A stretch of 64,000 nt of DNA from contig NZ_CP010685.1 in the NCBI RefSeq assembly GCF_002407245.1, positions 1 through 64,000 of the forward strand. Reading direction: 5' to 3'. A program made the position numbers and the translations under genes. Below the pieces are notes generated by a model. The model saw only the letters and a list, made by a program, of their open reading frames with translations. It ran no database searches and was not told the origin of the DNA. Numbering within the stretch: the first letter of the stretch is position 1; each line of letters starts with the position of its first letter. The DNA comes from Phaeobacter piscinae (GTDB taxonomy: Bacteria; Pseudomonadota; Alphaproteobacteria; Rhodobacterales; Rhodobacteraceae). Of the stretch, positions 36,639-46,427 are shown piece by piece.

Positions 36639-37525
36639 CCACAGGCACATCCGGCGCGGGCCGCAAAGGCATCATTCTGGCAGGCGGCTCCGGCACCCGG
36701 CTTTACCCGATCACCATGGCGGTCTCCAAACAGCTCTTGCCGCTCTATGACAAGCCGATGATCTACTATCCCCTGTCGGTGCTGATGCTGGCGGGCATTC
36801 GCGAGATCTGCGTCATCACCACGCCGCAGGATCAGGATCAGTTCACCCGGCTTCTGGGCGATGGCAGCCAATGGGGCATCTCTCTCACCTATGTGGAGCA
36901 GCCCAGCCCCGACGGTCTGGCGCAGGCCTTTGTGCTGGCCGAAGAGTTTCTGGATGGCGCGCCCTCGGCGCTGGTGCTGGGGGACAATGTGTTCTTTGGC
37001 CATGGTCTGCCGAAACTCCTGGCGGCGGCGGATGCGCAGACCAGCGGCGGCACTGTTTTTGGCTATCACGTGGCCGATCCCGAACGCTATGGCGTGGTGG
37101 ATTTCGACGCCGAGGGCCGCGCCCGCGAGATCATCGAAAAACCCGCTGTGCCGCCGTCGAATTATGCGGTGACGGGGCTGTATTTCCTGGATGGCAGCGC
37201 GCCGGAACGGGCGCGGCAGGTCACCCCCAGCCCCCGCGGCGAGCTGGAGATCACCGATCTGTTGCAGATGTATCTGGACCAAGGCGCCCTCCGGGTGGAG
37301 ACCATGGGCCGCGGCTATGCCTGGCTGGACACCGGCACCCATGGATCGCTGCTGGATGCGGGCAATTTCGTGCGCACCCTGCAGGAGCGTCAGGGGCTGC
37401 AGACCGGCTGCCCTGAGGAAATCGCCTATGAGGCGGGCTGGATTGATGCCGCCCAGCTGCGCACCCGCGCCGAGATGTTCGCCAAAAACGCTTATGGCGC
37501 CTATCTGGAACGGCTGCTGGACTGA
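36635..37525 (+). CDS. rmlA: Glucose-1-phosphate thymidylyltransferase
   Basis: First step: dTTP + glucose-1-phosphate to dTDP-glucose. [20 protein letters not shown] is the nucleotidyltransferase signature. [20 protein letters not shown] and the [15 protein letters not shown] region are RmlA-specific. It has 296 residues, standard for the long homotetrameric form. It ends tail to tail against the acetyltransferase gene with no gap, so transcripts from the two sides must overlap. Confidence 0.97.
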   Translation: MTTGTSGAGRKGIILAGGSGTRLYPITMAVSKQLLPLYDKPMIYYPLSVLMLAGIREICVITTPQDQDQFTRLLGDGSQWGISLTYVEQPSPDGLAQAFVLAEEFLDGAPSALVLGDNVFFGHGLPKLLAAADAQTSGGTVFGYHVADPERYGVVDFDAEGRAREIIEKPAVPPSNYAVTGLYFLDGSAPERARQVTPSPRGELEITDLLQMYLDQGALRVETMGRGYAWLDTGTHGSLLDAGNFVRTLQERQGLQTGCPEEIAYEAGWIDAAQLRTRAEMFAKNAYGAYLERLLD

Positions 37526-38413
37526 TCAGGCCGAGCGCACAATGCGCGTCAGGCGGTCTGAAATACGGCGGATTTGTTTGGACACCGGTCCCAGTCTGCG
37601 GCCTTCAGGCAGGGTGATTGCTCTGCTCAATGAGGCGCGCGCGACATCAACCGGAGCTGCCAGCGCCTGCAGGTCTGCGGCGGTGATCCAGCGTTCCTCC
37701 CGTTTGGCCAGGTTGGCTTTTTCCGGCTCGAAGGCTTTGCAGAACCGGCGCGGATGCCCCATCTTGAAGGCGGCCAGTGTTTCCAATGGATAGTCCCACC
37801 AAGCCGTGGCCTCCAGCCGAGCGATCAGCGGCGCTGCAAACCGGTATTTCAATACCCGGGCCGGCACGCCGCCAACAACGGCATAGGGCGGCACATCCTT
37901 GGTGACGATGGCGCCTGCGGCCACCACTGCGCCATTGCCGATAGTGATTCCGCCGGCCATCTGCACCCCGCGCCCGATCCAGACGTCATTGCCAATGCGC
38001 ACGGGCGGGGTTTTGGTATTGAACCGGGCGTGTGGTTCATAGCTCTCGGCGCCCAGGTTGCGGGCGAGTTTGGCGTAGTAGGGCCCATAGCTGAACGGGT
38101 GGGAAGACACCCGCCGGATCGGGTGGCGATCCCCCAGGACCCGCAGCCCGGCCGCAATTGAACAGAAGGCTCCAGCGGACCAGTTGCGGGAGGGGGAGTG
38201 GCTGTAGCTCATGTAGCCAATACTGCTCAGCGGCAGCAGGCCACCTGCTTTCAGCCCGTGCCGGGTGACAACCGAGAGGTTCAGATCCGGTGGAAAGCTG
38301 AGCCGTTTGAGCGCGGTCAGATCCCGTTCGTCACGCCAGGGTTTCGGCATCACATGGCGGTCGGCCAGCAGTTTGCGCATGCTGTCGGTCACCCGAAGAG
38401 TTGTCGGTTTCAT
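37526..38413 (-). CDS. CatB-related O-acetyltransferase (hexapeptide repeat)
   Basis: Left-handed beta-helix acyltransferase. Hexapeptide repeats run from about residue 60 ([11 protein letters not shown]) through [20 protein letters not shown] to [20 protein letters not shown], which also carries the coenzyme A-site residues. The [11 protein letters not shown] end is usual for CatB/NodL-type enzymes. The protein is longer (295 residues) than most of the group, with a basic C-terminal extension. It probably O-acetylates a sugar of the polysaccharide. The region up to 38699 (286 bp) is A+T-richer and holds its promoter. Confidence 0.8.
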   Translation of the reverse strand: MKPTTLRVTDSMRKLLADRHVMPKPWRDERDLTALKRLSFPPDLNLSVVTRHGLKAGGLLPLSSIGYMSYSHSPSRNWSAGAFCSIAAGLRVLGDRHPIRRVSSHPFSYGPYYAKLARNLGAESYEPHARFNTKTPPVRIGNDVWIGRGVQMAGGITIGNGAVVAAGAIVTKDVPPYAVVGGVPARVLKYRFAAPLIARLEATAWWDYPLETLAAFKMGHPRRFCKAFEPEKANLAKREERWITAADLQALAAPVDVARASLSRAITLPEGRRLGPVSKQIRRISDRLTRIVRSA

Positions 38414-38641
38414 CGAAAAAGAAGGACTCTGAATAAAGGTTGTTGCGAAATAATAAGACGACCCGGAGTCAGGCGGGGTGGGTTTCGCGGTCAGAAATCA
38501 ACCAGAAACCCAAGGCCAGAAACCGGGGTAAACAGGACAGGAGCAGACTAGCCTCCAAGAGCAGGGAGGGCCAGTATAAATTCTCTACCTGAGATTGATT
38601 TTCCACACCTGCGGCCTGAGGCGCAGGCGCTGTCTGGCTAC

Positions 38642-38675
38642 GCACATGCCCTTCCTAAAAGAGAGGGGCATGTGC
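38642..38675 (-). terminator. Hairpin downstream of the OPX gene
   Basis: GCACATGCCC and GGGCATGTGC form a perfect 10-bp stem with a 14-nt loop, 25 bp beyond the stop of the OPX gene on the minus strand. There is no long T-run, so termination is likely but not certain. Confidence 0.5.
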
Positions 38676-38699
38676 CTGTCGTTTCCCAGCAGTGGCTGA

Positions 38700-39839
38700 T
38701 CAGAGCGCGCCTGCGCGGCTGAAGACGCCGAAGAAGTTGCCGATGATATTGGAGATGGTCAGCGCATCATTCACTGGCGCCTCGGTGGCGATCAACAGAT
38801 CCCCGGAGTTGATCTGAAACCGGCGCGCCGAGAACAGCCCGTCAGCTGAGGTGAGATCCAGCGTGAACACCACCCGGGGCTGGCGCGGACCACGCTGGCC
38901 CGGCGCGAGGGCGCTGTCGGGGTATTCGCGCAGCACCAAAAGCCCCTGCGGATCAGCGCGGCTGTCCTGAAAGCCGCCCGCCACCGACATGGCATCCATT
39001 GCCGACATCTGATCCTTGGTGAACGTGTGCAGATCCTCACGGCCGGTGGCCCCGAAAGACAGGAAATAACGCGCGTCCTCTTCCACAAACACCCGGTCGC
39101 CGCCGCGCAGGAGCGTGTCGCGGCGCGGATCATTGAGCAGGGTCTCCACCGAGGTGCCATAGATGCTGCGCCCGCGCACCAGACGGATCTGCGGATTGTT
39201 GAGGCTGGCGCTGATGCCGCCGCCCGCTGCAATCAGCCCCATCACCGTGTAATTGCGATCCGGCATCGGATAGGTGCCGGGGGTCTCAACGCCGCTGACC
39301 AGATCCACCGAATTGCCGCGCCCTTCGGTCATGTCCAGCTGCAGCTGGGCCGAGGGCACGATTTCTTCCATGGCAGTTTGCAGTTTTTCGCGCGCCAGAT
39401 CCGGGGTCAGCCCGTTCACATTCACATTGCCCACATAGGGCATGAAGATGCTGCCATTGGCCGCCACCGTCACATCCTGCAGCTGCACCATTTTCTCATC
39501 CGGGGTGGTCAGCAGGGAATTGTCGCTGCTGTCCCAGATCCGCAGGGTCAGAAGATCCCCGGGCTGGATGATCTGGGTCTTGGCGCCCTGGGTGGCGCCG
39601 ATCCATTTCAGCGGACGTTTGCCGCTATGGGCCCCGCCGCTTTCAGGGCCGGTTTCAGGCCAATGGGCCACCGTCGGCAGAAAGGCGCGGGTGACGGGAT
39701 AGAGCGCAAAATCGGCATCCGCATCATCGGCGGTTTTCAGGATCTCTTCGCTGGCGGGGGCGCCACCGGGCAGGCGACCGCAGGCTGCCGGCAGCAGGGC
39801 AAGGCCAAGAGCGGCAAGTAGGAAGGTAAAGCGGCGCAT
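38700..39839 (-). CDS. Outer-membrane polysaccharide export lipoprotein (OPX, Wza/KpsD-like)
   Basis: Forms the outer-membrane exit for the polysaccharide. The signal sequence LLAALGLALLPAAC ends in a lipobox with the acylated Cys at about residue 20. The polysaccharide export domain shows IIQPGDLLTLRIWDSSDNSL and FMPYVGNVNVNGLTPDLARE. A SLBB-type segment follows (VDLVSGVETPGTYPMPDRNY). It has 379 residues. AAGGA lies 5 bp before ATG 39839. It is the natural partner of the KpsE-like protein at 9080, although 29 kb apart, or of the YjbH/YjbF set. Confidence 0.9.
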   Translation of the reverse strand: MRRFTFLLAALGLALLPAACGRLPGGAPASEEILKTADDADADFALYPVTRAFLPTVAHWPETGPESGGAHSGKRPLKWIGATQGAKTQIIQPGDLLTLRIWDSSDNSLLTTPDEKMVQLQDVTVAANGSIFMPYVGNVNVNGLTPDLAREKLQTAMEEIVPSAQLQLDMTEGRGNSVDLVSGVETPGTYPMPDRNYTVMGLIAAGGGISASLNNPQIRLVRGRSIYGTSVETLLNDPRRDTLLRGGDRVFVEEDARYFLSFGATGREDLHTFTKDQMSAMDAMSVAGGFQDSRADPQGLLVLREYPDSALAPGQRGPRQPRVVFTLDLTSADGLFSARRFQINSGDLLIATEAPVNDALTISNIIGNFFGVFSRAGAL

Positions 39840-39947
39840 GAGGATCCTTGTCCGAAAACGGCCGAAAACGGCTTGATTTTTGTTCCCGGCAAGATACTGG
39901 GCATGCAGACTGCGTCAACCGCATGGGCAACGGTAACAGGGGGGCTG

Positions 39948-40922
39948 ATGCGTTTTCCACCCACATTGAGACCCATATTGATTCTGGGCGCCTCCGGGCG
40001 GATCGGCGGGATCCTGCGCCACCAATGGGCCTCTGCCGGGGCGGACCTGCGCTGGCAGCGGCGGGCGCGGCCTGACGGGGCAGAGCCCGACGCAGCAGGC
40101 TGGCATGTCTTTGATCCGCTGGCGGATCCAGAGGCGCTGGCCGCGGCGGCGCGGGGCACGGCGGCGATCCTTTGTCTGGCGGGTCCGGTGCCCGGCGGCG
40201 CGGCGGGCCGGGATCTGAGTGCGCACCAGCTGATGCAACATCGTGATCTGGCGCTGGCCACACTTGAGGCGGCGGCGCGTGTGCGCGAGGCAGAGACAGG
40301 GGCAGGGACAGGCGCGCCGCGGCTGCTGCTGGCCTCTTCGGCGGCGGTCTATGGCGCGGCCCCCGGCCCCCTGAGCGAGGACATCCCGCTGGCCCCGATG
40401 GCCCCTTACGGGGTGGCCAAGGCCGAGATGGAACAGGCCGCACAGGCGCGTGCCGCTGAACTGGGGCTGGAGATCAGCCTGCTCAGGATCGGCAATATTG
40501 CCGGTATTGATGCGATCTTGGGCGGCTGGCGGGCGGGGTTCTGTCTGGATCAATTTGCCGATGGGCAGACCCCCCGGCGCAGCTATATCGGCCCCCGGAC
40601 CCTAGCGGAGGTGCTGGCAAGCCTGATCCAATGTCCCGATCTGCCGCAGGTGCTGAACATCGCCCAGCCGGGCGCGGTGGCGATGGGCGATCTGTTGCAG
40701 GCGGCGGGGTTGGACTGTGCCCGCAAACCGGCGCCCGCGCAGGCCATCGCCGAGGTGCGGCTTGACGTGACGCGGCTGATCGGGCTTTTGGCGGCACAGC
40801 CCGTGCCTGCCGCAGATCTGCCAGCTCGCCTGCCTGTTGCCACAGCCGCTGATCTGGTGGCGGAGGCGCGCGCGCTCACCCTGCTGCCCCAATCCGCCCC
40901 TGATAAGGACACCCGCATATGA
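39948..40922 (+). CDS. NAD-dependent sugar reductase/epimerase, probable UDP-4-keto-6-deoxy-GlcNAc 4-reductase
   Basis: Short-chain dehydrogenase with LILGASGRIGGILR (cofactor motif), LLASSAAVYGAAPGPLSED and APYGVAKAEMEQAA (YxxxK). It is shorter and more diverged than the RmlB/epimerase enzymes here. It overlaps the phosphoglycosyl transferase gene (ATGA), with a 4,6-dehydratase gene 504 bp further on. This trio resembles the reductase, priming transferase and dehydratase set that makes and loads QuiNAc in Rhizobium O-antigen. The function is inferred from that context. ATG 39948 follows ACAGGGGGG; ATG 39903 is an alternative. Confidence 0.7.
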   Translation: MRFPPTLRPILILGASGRIGGILRHQWASAGADLRWQRRARPDGAEPDAAGWHVFDPLADPEALAAAARGTAAILCLAGPVPGGAAGRDLSAHQLMQHRDLALATLEAAARVREAETGAGTGAPRLLLASSAAVYGAAPGPLSEDIPLAPMAPYGVAKAEMEQAAQARAAELGLEISLLRIGNIAGIDAILGGWRAGFCLDQFADGQTPRRSYIGPRTLAEVLASLIQCPDLPQVLNIAQPGAVAMGDLLQAAGLDCARKPAPAQAIAEVRLDVTRLIGLLAAQPVPAADLPARLPVATAADLVAEARALTLLPQSAPDKDTRI

Positions 40923-41530
40923 CCTGGCGCAAACGCCTCTTTGATCTCTTCTTTGCCAGCCTTCTGGTGGTGGTGCTGGGGCCGGTGCTGCTGGGGCTGA
41001 TGATCTGGCTGCTGCTGAAGGAAGGCCGCCCGCTGTTTTACGTGGCTGAACGGATGAAGGGGGTCGATCAGCCCTTTGCCCTGTGGAAACTGCGCACCAT
41101 GCAGGTGGTGGCGCAGGACACCGGGGTCTCCGGCGGCGACAAATCGGCCCGCATCACCAAGACCGGCGCCTGGCTGCGCGCCAAGCGGCTGGATGAATTC
41201 CCGCAGCTGTGGAACATCCTGAAAGGGGATCTCTCCTTTGTCGGGCCGCGCCCGCCGCTGCGCCAATATGTCGAGGCCAATCCCGAGCTCTATGCCCGGG
41301 TGCTGAAATCGCGCCCTGGGGTCACCGGGCTGGCCTCCATCACCTATCACAAACATGAGGCTGCCCTGTTGGCGCGCTGCACCACCTCCGCGGAAACCGA
41401 TCAGGTCTATTCCCGCCTCTGCGTGCCGATGAAGGCGCGGCTGGATCTCATTTACCAGCGTCACCAGAGCATGTGTTACGACTTTGATCTGGTGTTTCAG
41501 ACCATCGGCAACCTGTTCCGACGCGGCTGA
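40919..41530 (+). CDS. Undecaprenyl-phosphate phosphoglycosyl transferase (small PglC-like)
   Basis: Starts glycan assembly by moving a sugar-1-phosphate from a UDP-sugar to undecaprenyl phosphate. It has one N-terminal re-entrant membrane helix (LFDLFFASLLVVVLGPVLLG). FYVAERMKGVDQPFALWKLRTM and the catalytic Asp-Glu in KRLDEFPQLWNILKGD follow, then FVGPRPPLRQY. At 203 residues it is the minimal monotopic form without the large N-terminal membrane domain of WbaP. Translationally coupled to the preceding reductase gene. Confidence 0.92.
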   Translation: MTWRKRLFDLFFASLLVVVLGPVLLGLMIWLLLKEGRPLFYVAERMKGVDQPFALWKLRTMQVVAQDTGVSGGDKSARITKTGAWLRAKRLDEFPQLWNILKGDLSFVGPRPPLRQYVEANPELYARVLKSRPGVTGLASITYHKHEAALLARCTTSAETDQVYSRLCVPMKARLDLIYQRHQSMCYDFDLVFQTIGNLFRRG

Positions 41531-42034
41531 GGGATGAGATTGCGGGGCGATTCGGCGATTCGCCCCGGTCCGGGCGGGTCCGGACGGGTGTGTCCTGCCC
41601 AAGCTGCCCCCTGGGGCGTGCCCGCGCGCAGAGGGATCGGCCAAACCCTGCGTCAGGCCTGCACAGACGCCGCCTGGGGGCGCCAAAACGGGCAAATCAC
41701 CGTCAGACGGCGCTTTTTTGCTGCCCGTGGTTTTGTATTAGCCCCGAAATACGTCTAAAGTGATGCTCGGGGCGCCCATGAAACCCCCGGCGTAGGGCCT
41801 GTCACACCTGCTGCGGAGGGACCAGGGGCACCCGGAGGGATAGACGACGCGAAAGACATCCCGATGCCAGAGAGAGCCGTCACATGCGGGTCCGGGGGTC
41901 TGGCGCGGGGAATTGATAAAAACGCATTTGAAACGATGCGCGCCAGAAAGACCTCGGCGCCACATCGCGACATATAAACAGGCCGCCCGGACTGCGAGGC
42001 GGTCACCGGGGACTGGAAGTGGGGACGGCCAGGG
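41531..42034. other. Intergenic region before the 4,6-dehydratase gene
   Basis: No credible gene in 504 bp. GCGCC (41680-41684) can pair with GGCGC (41709-41713) before a T6 run (41714-41719), a weak terminator candidate for the upstream pair. GCCCCGA (41741-41747) and TCGGGGC (41767-41773) form another small hairpin. The rest probably holds the promoter and a leader of the dehydratase gene. Confidence 0.4.
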
Positions 42035-43909
42035 ATGTTCAATCTGATCAGTGCGCTGTCACGCAAACAGAAATCCTATATTTTTCTCACCATTGATCTG
42101 GCCCTGATCCCGCTGGCGCTGTTCCTGACCTTTCTGGTGCTGCCCTTGCCGGGATCCGCCCTGGCCACGCTGGCAGCGATGCTGCCGGTGCTGCCTTATG
42201 TGCTGGCGCTGGCGGCGGCGGTGGCACTGTGGCTCGGATTGCCCAAGGTGCAGCTCAATGCCTATGAACGCCATGCGGTCGGGCTGACGGCGCTGCTGGC
42301 CTCAATCACCGCCGGGGCCACGGCCGGGCTGACGCTGCTGTTTGGTCCTGATCTGCCGCCTGGCACCCATGTGGTCTTTGCCACCACCTATTTTCTCTGC
42401 CTGCTGGCGGCGCGTGCCCTGCTCTATCAGGTGGTGGTGGCGATTTACCGCCGCGCCCAGCCGCGCTGCCGGGTGCTGATCTATGGGGCCGGCACCACCG
42501 GCGCCCAGCTGGCGCAGGCGCTGAAGGCCCATGATGGCATCGATCCTGTTGCCTTTGTGGATGACAATACCTCCTTGCAGGGGGTGACACTGGTCGGATT
42601 GCCGGTGTTCCCGCCCGCCCGCATCGCCGAGATCGCCGAGGCCCGCCAGATCAAGCGGGTGTTGCTGGCAATGCCGTCGCAGAGCCAGCCGAAACAGGCG
42701 CAGATCATCCAGCGACTGCAGCGGATGCAGCTGGAGGTGCAGGCGCTGCCCTCCTTTGCTCAGCTTATCGGGGAAGAGGCGCTGGTCGACAAGCTGACCC
42801 CGGTGGCGCCGCAGAATTTCCTGGGCCGCGCCACCCGCGATGTGCCCCTGCAGGAGGCCAGCGGATCTTATCAGGACCGGGTGGTGCTGGTCTCCGGCGC
42901 CGGTGGCTCCATCGGCTCCGAGCTTTGCCGTCAGGTCTTGGCCTGCCGTCCGCGCAAACTGGTGCTGTATGAGCTGTCGGAACTGGCGCTTTACACCATT
43001 CATCAGGAGCTGGAGCAGCAGGTCGAAGGCACCGGGATCACCCTGGTGCCGGTGCTCGGCTCCGTGACAGATCCGCGTCAGGTGCGCATGGTGCTGGCCC
43101 ATCACGGCGTCCAGGTGGTGCTGCATGCGGCAGCGTATAAACATGTGCCCTTGGTGGAGGCCAACCCGCTGCCCGGTCTGGCCAACAATGTCTTTGGCAC
43201 GCAGACGCTGGCCCGGGCCGCCGCGCGCAGCGGGGTGGAACGCTTCATCCTGATTTCCTCCGATAAGGCGGTGCGCCCGACCAATGTGATGGGCGCCTCC
43301 AAACGCATGGCGGAACTGGTGGTGCAGGATCTGGCCACCCGCAATCCCGGCACCGTTTTCACCATGGTGCGTTTTGGCAATGTCTTGGGCTCCTCGGGCT
43401 CCGTGGTGCCGCTGTTTCAGGAGCAGATCAGCCGCGGCGGGCCGGTCACCGTCACCGATCCGCGCGTCAAACGCTATTTCATGACCATCCGCGAGGCGGT
43501 GCAGCTGGTGCTGCAGGCCGGCGCCGAGGCGCTGGGGGGCGAGGTGTTTGTGCTCGACATGGGCGAGCCGATCTCAATTCTGCAGCTGGCCCGTCAGGTC
43601 ATCGAAAGTGCCGGTTATTCCGTGCGGGACGACGATCACCCCGACGGCGATATCGCCATCGATATCATCGGCCTGCGGCCCGGGGAAAAAATGCAGGAAG
43701 AGCTGACCCTCAGCTCGGATCTGATCACCACCCGCCACCAGAAGATTTTCTGCGCCCGCGAAGCGGTGCTGTCGGAAATTGAGGTTGCAACCCTGATCCG
43801 GGGGCTGCGTCAGGCCGTGGCCGCCGGCGACGAACGGGTTGCGCGGGTCCTGATCAAACGCTGGGTCGAGGGCTACCGCGCCCCGGAAGAGGATCGCAAG
43901 ACCTCCTGA
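42035..43909 (+). CDS. Membrane nucleotide-sugar 4,6-dehydratase (WbpM/PglF-like)
   Basis: Probably converts UDP-GlcNAc to UDP-2-acetamido-2,6-dideoxy-4-hexulose. It has 624 residues: four N-terminal membrane helices (about 15-115), a first nucleotide-binding domain (VLIYGAGTTGAQLAQAL) and a catalytic domain with VSGAGGSIGSELCRQVL. The active site reads SSDKAVRPTNVMGASKRMAE: the usual catalytic Tyr is Met (MxxxK), which is normal for the WbpM group. ATG 42035 is preceded by a purine-rich GGGGACGGCCAGGG. Confidence 0.92.
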   Translation: MFNLISALSRKQKSYIFLTIDLALIPLALFLTFLVLPLPGSALATLAAMLPVLPYVLALAAAVALWLGLPKVQLNAYERHAVGLTALLASITAGATAGLTLLFGPDLPPGTHVVFATTYFLCLLAARALLYQVVVAIYRRAQPRCRVLIYGAGTTGAQLAQALKAHDGIDPVAFVDDNTSLQGVTLVGLPVFPPARIAEIAEARQIKRVLLAMPSQSQPKQAQIIQRLQRMQLEVQALPSFAQLIGEEALVDKLTPVAPQNFLGRATRDVPLQEASGSYQDRVVLVSGAGGSIGSELCRQVLACRPRKLVLYELSELALYTIHQELEQQVEGTGITLVPVLGSVTDPRQVRMVLAHHGVQVVLHAAAYKHVPLVEANPLPGLANNVFGTQTLARAAARSGVERFILISSDKAVRPTNVMGASKRMAELVVQDLATRNPGTVFTMVRFGNVLGSSGSVVPLFQEQISRGGPVTVTDPRVKRYFMTIREAVQLVLQAGAEALGGEVFVLDMGEPISILQLARQVIESAGYSVRDDDHPDGDIAIDIIGLRPGEKMQEELTLSSDLITTRHQKIFCAREAVLSEIEVATLIRGLRQAVAAGDERVARVLIKRWVEGYRAPEEDRKTS

Positions 43910-44168
43910 ACGCGCCTTTGATCCGCCTTGCTGGCAGGAGCAGGAGGAGCAGGGGACCTGCGACGGGGTCTTGCAGTCGGCACTATAGTTTACGGGTCAC
44001 AGCCCAGCCGGCAGCGCGGGCCGGCATGGGCCGGATCGTTGATCCGCCTGCGGGTTTTGTGGTCTAACCGGGCCAACACCAGCCGCGGGGGCAGGGCGGC
44101 CGATCCGCCCTTCATTGCTCCGGCATTTCGACCAGACCACAAGCCAGACAACAAGGCAGTCCGAACCC

Positions 44169-46427
44169 GTGATCCCCAGTCTTCGATCTCTTCATGTGGC
44201 GCGGCTTTTGCCAATGGCCCATATGCCGGCTGCCCATATGCCGGCCGCCCGTATCCTGGCAACCTCTGTGGTCATGGCCTCGGTGGCACTCTCTGCACAG
44301 GCGCAAGACGCGCTCACCACGCCCAAACCGGAGGCACCACGCTTCAAACCGCTGCCCGCCCCCAGCCTCAATTTCTACGGCTCCCCCGGTCTGGTGGATA
44401 TGCCAAGCGCGGAGATGCTGCCGGACGGGCAGTTTGCCACCACCTATTCCTGGTTTGGCGGTCAGGCGCGTTACAATCTGACCTTTCAGGCCACCCCCTG
44501 GCTCAGCGCGTCCTTCCGCTACAATGGCATCCAGACCAATGGCGCCCAGATTGGTGGGTTCAGCACCTATTACGACCGCGGCTTTGACGTGCGGCTGCGG
44601 CTCCTGCGCGAGGGGCGCTATCGCCCGGCCGTAACCCTGGGTCTGCAGGATTTTGCCGGCACCGGGATTTATGCCGGGGAATATATCGTTGCCACCAAGA
44701 ATTTTGACACCCCGGCGCTCAGCCATCGCGGCGGCGCAGGACGGCTGAAGCTGACCGCAGGTCTGGGCTGGGGACGCCTGGGCTCCAACGGCTCCATCGG
44801 CAGTATCTCCGGCACCCGTCCGGGGTTTGTTGCTGGCAACACCGGGGGCAAGCTGTCCTATGATCAGTGGTTCCGCGGCGAGATGGCACCGTTTGCGGGG
44901 ATCGAATGGCAGCCCAATGACCGCTGGGGGTTCAAGGCGGAATATTCCTCGGATGCTTATGTGCTGGAAACCGGCGCCCCAAATGTGTTTGCGCGCAAAT
45001 CCTCCGTCAACTTTGGCGCCGAATATCAGGCCAGACCAGGCCTGCGGCTGGGGGCCTATTATCTTTATGGCTCGGAACTGGGCGTCACCGCGCAGATCCA
45101 GCTCAATCCCAAACACCCCACCCAGCCCATGCGGGTTCACGCACCGGTGCCGGTGGTGCCGCGCAGCAGCTGGGCCACCGACGAGGCCCATTGGAGTCGC
45201 GACTGGGCCACAAGCACCCGCGCCAAGACTACCCTGCGCGATGCGCTGGCCGAGGCCTTGCAGCAGGACGGGCTGATCCTGGAGGCGCTGAGCCTGCCTG
45301 CAGATGGCACCGAGGCTGAACTGCGCTATCGCAATCCGCGCTACCGCGCCCAGACCCTGGCCATTGGCCGCAGTGCACGCGCCATGGCGCGGCTGCTGCC
45401 GCCCTCCGTGGAAACGCTGAAAATCGTGCCGATGCGCGGCGGGCTGGCGCTGTCGCAGGTGGTGATCCGGCGCAGCGATCTGGAGGCGCTGGAACATAAC
45501 CCCGACGCCACCGAGGCGCTCTGGGCGGTGACCGGTCTGCAGGCCGCCGAACCGCTGGCTGAAGAGGCGCTGGTCTCAGGCGATCTCTACCCGGCGTTTT
45601 CCACCTCCCTCAGCCCCTATACCGCGCCCTCCTATTTCGATCCCGAGCTGCCGTTCCGGCTGGATGTTGGCGTGGATCTGAAGGCCTCCTACGCACCGGC
45701 CCCCGGCTGGCGCATCGCGGGCGCCATCCGTCAGCGGATCTGGGGCAATGTGAAGGACGGGCGCGCCTCCAATTCGGTGCTGCCGCATGTGCGCACCGAT
45801 GCGACGGAATATGCCCAGTTTGGCACCACCCTGGAAAATCTCTATGTCACGCGGCAATGGCAGATGGGGCGCGATCTTTATGCCCGCAGCACCGTCGGCC
45901 TGTTTGAAAGCATGTTTGGCGGGGTCTCGGGCGAGGTGCTGTGGAAACCGGTCTCCAGCCGTCTGGCGCTGGGGGTCGAGGGCAATTACGTGGTGCAGCG
46001 CGATTATGATCAGCGGCTGTCGTTTCGCGATTACAAGACCTTCACCGGTCATGCCTCGGCTTATTACCAGATGGACAAGGGCTATCATCTGCAGGTGGAT
46101 GCCGGGCGCTATCTGGCCGGTGATTATGGCGCCACCTTTGCGCTGGACCGTGAATTTGCCAATGGCTGGCGGGTCGGCGGGTTCTTTACCCTCACCGATG
46201 TCTCCTCGGAGGATTTCGGCGAAGGCTCTTTTGACAAGGGCTTCCGCTTCAGCATTCCGCTGGACTGGCTGCTGGGCAAACCCAGCCGCAATACATTCGG
46301 CATGACCGTGCGCCCGACCCAGCGCGACGGCGGCCAGCGGGTGCATGTGCCCGACCGGCTTTATGGACAAATCCGCGAAGCCCATCGCATACAGCTGACC
46401 CGACAGCGGGCAAGGATCTGGGAATGA
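44169..46427 (+). CDS. YjbH-domain outer-membrane exopolysaccharide protein
   Basis: Predicted outer-membrane beta-barrel lipoprotein-like protein of the YjbH/GfcD family linked to exopolysaccharide production. A signal peptide ends near SVVMASVALSAQA. SLNFYGSPGLVDMPSAEMLPDG is the conserved YjbH N-terminal motif. The C-terminal half contains alternating strands (for example YYQMDKGYHLQVDAGRY) typical of a barrel. The start is uncertain: GTG 44169 or ATG 44214, which would give a shorter signal peptide; TTG 44115 has no support. It overlaps the YjbF-like gene by ATGA. Confidence 0.85.
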   Translation: MIPSLRSLHVARLLPMAHMPAAHMPAARILATSVVMASVALSAQAQDALTTPKPEAPRFKPLPAPSLNFYGSPGLVDMPSAEMLPDGQFATTYSWFGGQARYNLTFQATPWLSASFRYNGIQTNGAQIGGFSTYYDRGFDVRLRLLREGRYRPAVTLGLQDFAGTGIYAGEYIVATKNFDTPALSHRGGAGRLKLTAGLGWGRLGSNGSIGSISGTRPGFVAGNTGGKLSYDQWFRGEMAPFAGIEWQPNDRWGFKAEYSSDAYVLETGAPNVFARKSSVNFGAEYQARPGLRLGAYYLYGSELGVTAQIQLNPKHPTQPMRVHAPVPVVPRSSWATDEAHWSRDWATSTRAKTTLRDALAEALQQDGLILEALSLPADGTEAELRYRNPRYRAQTLAIGRSARAMARLLPPSVETLKIVPMRGGLALSQVVIRRSDLEALEHNPDATEALWAVTGLQAAEPLAEEALVSGDLYPAFSTSLSPYTAPSYFDPELPFRLDVGVDLKASYAPAPGWRIAGAIRQRIWGNVKDGRASNSVLPHVRTDATEYAQFGTTLENLYVTRQWQMGRDLYARSTVGLFESMFGGVSGEVLWKPVSSRLALGVEGNYVVQRDYDQRLSFRDYKTFTGHASAYYQMDKGYHLQVDAGRYLAGDYGATFALDREFANGWRVGGFFTLTDVSSEDFGEGSFDKGFRFSIPLDWLLGKPSRNTFGMTVRPTQRDGGQRVHVPDRLYGQIREAHRIQLTRQRARIWE

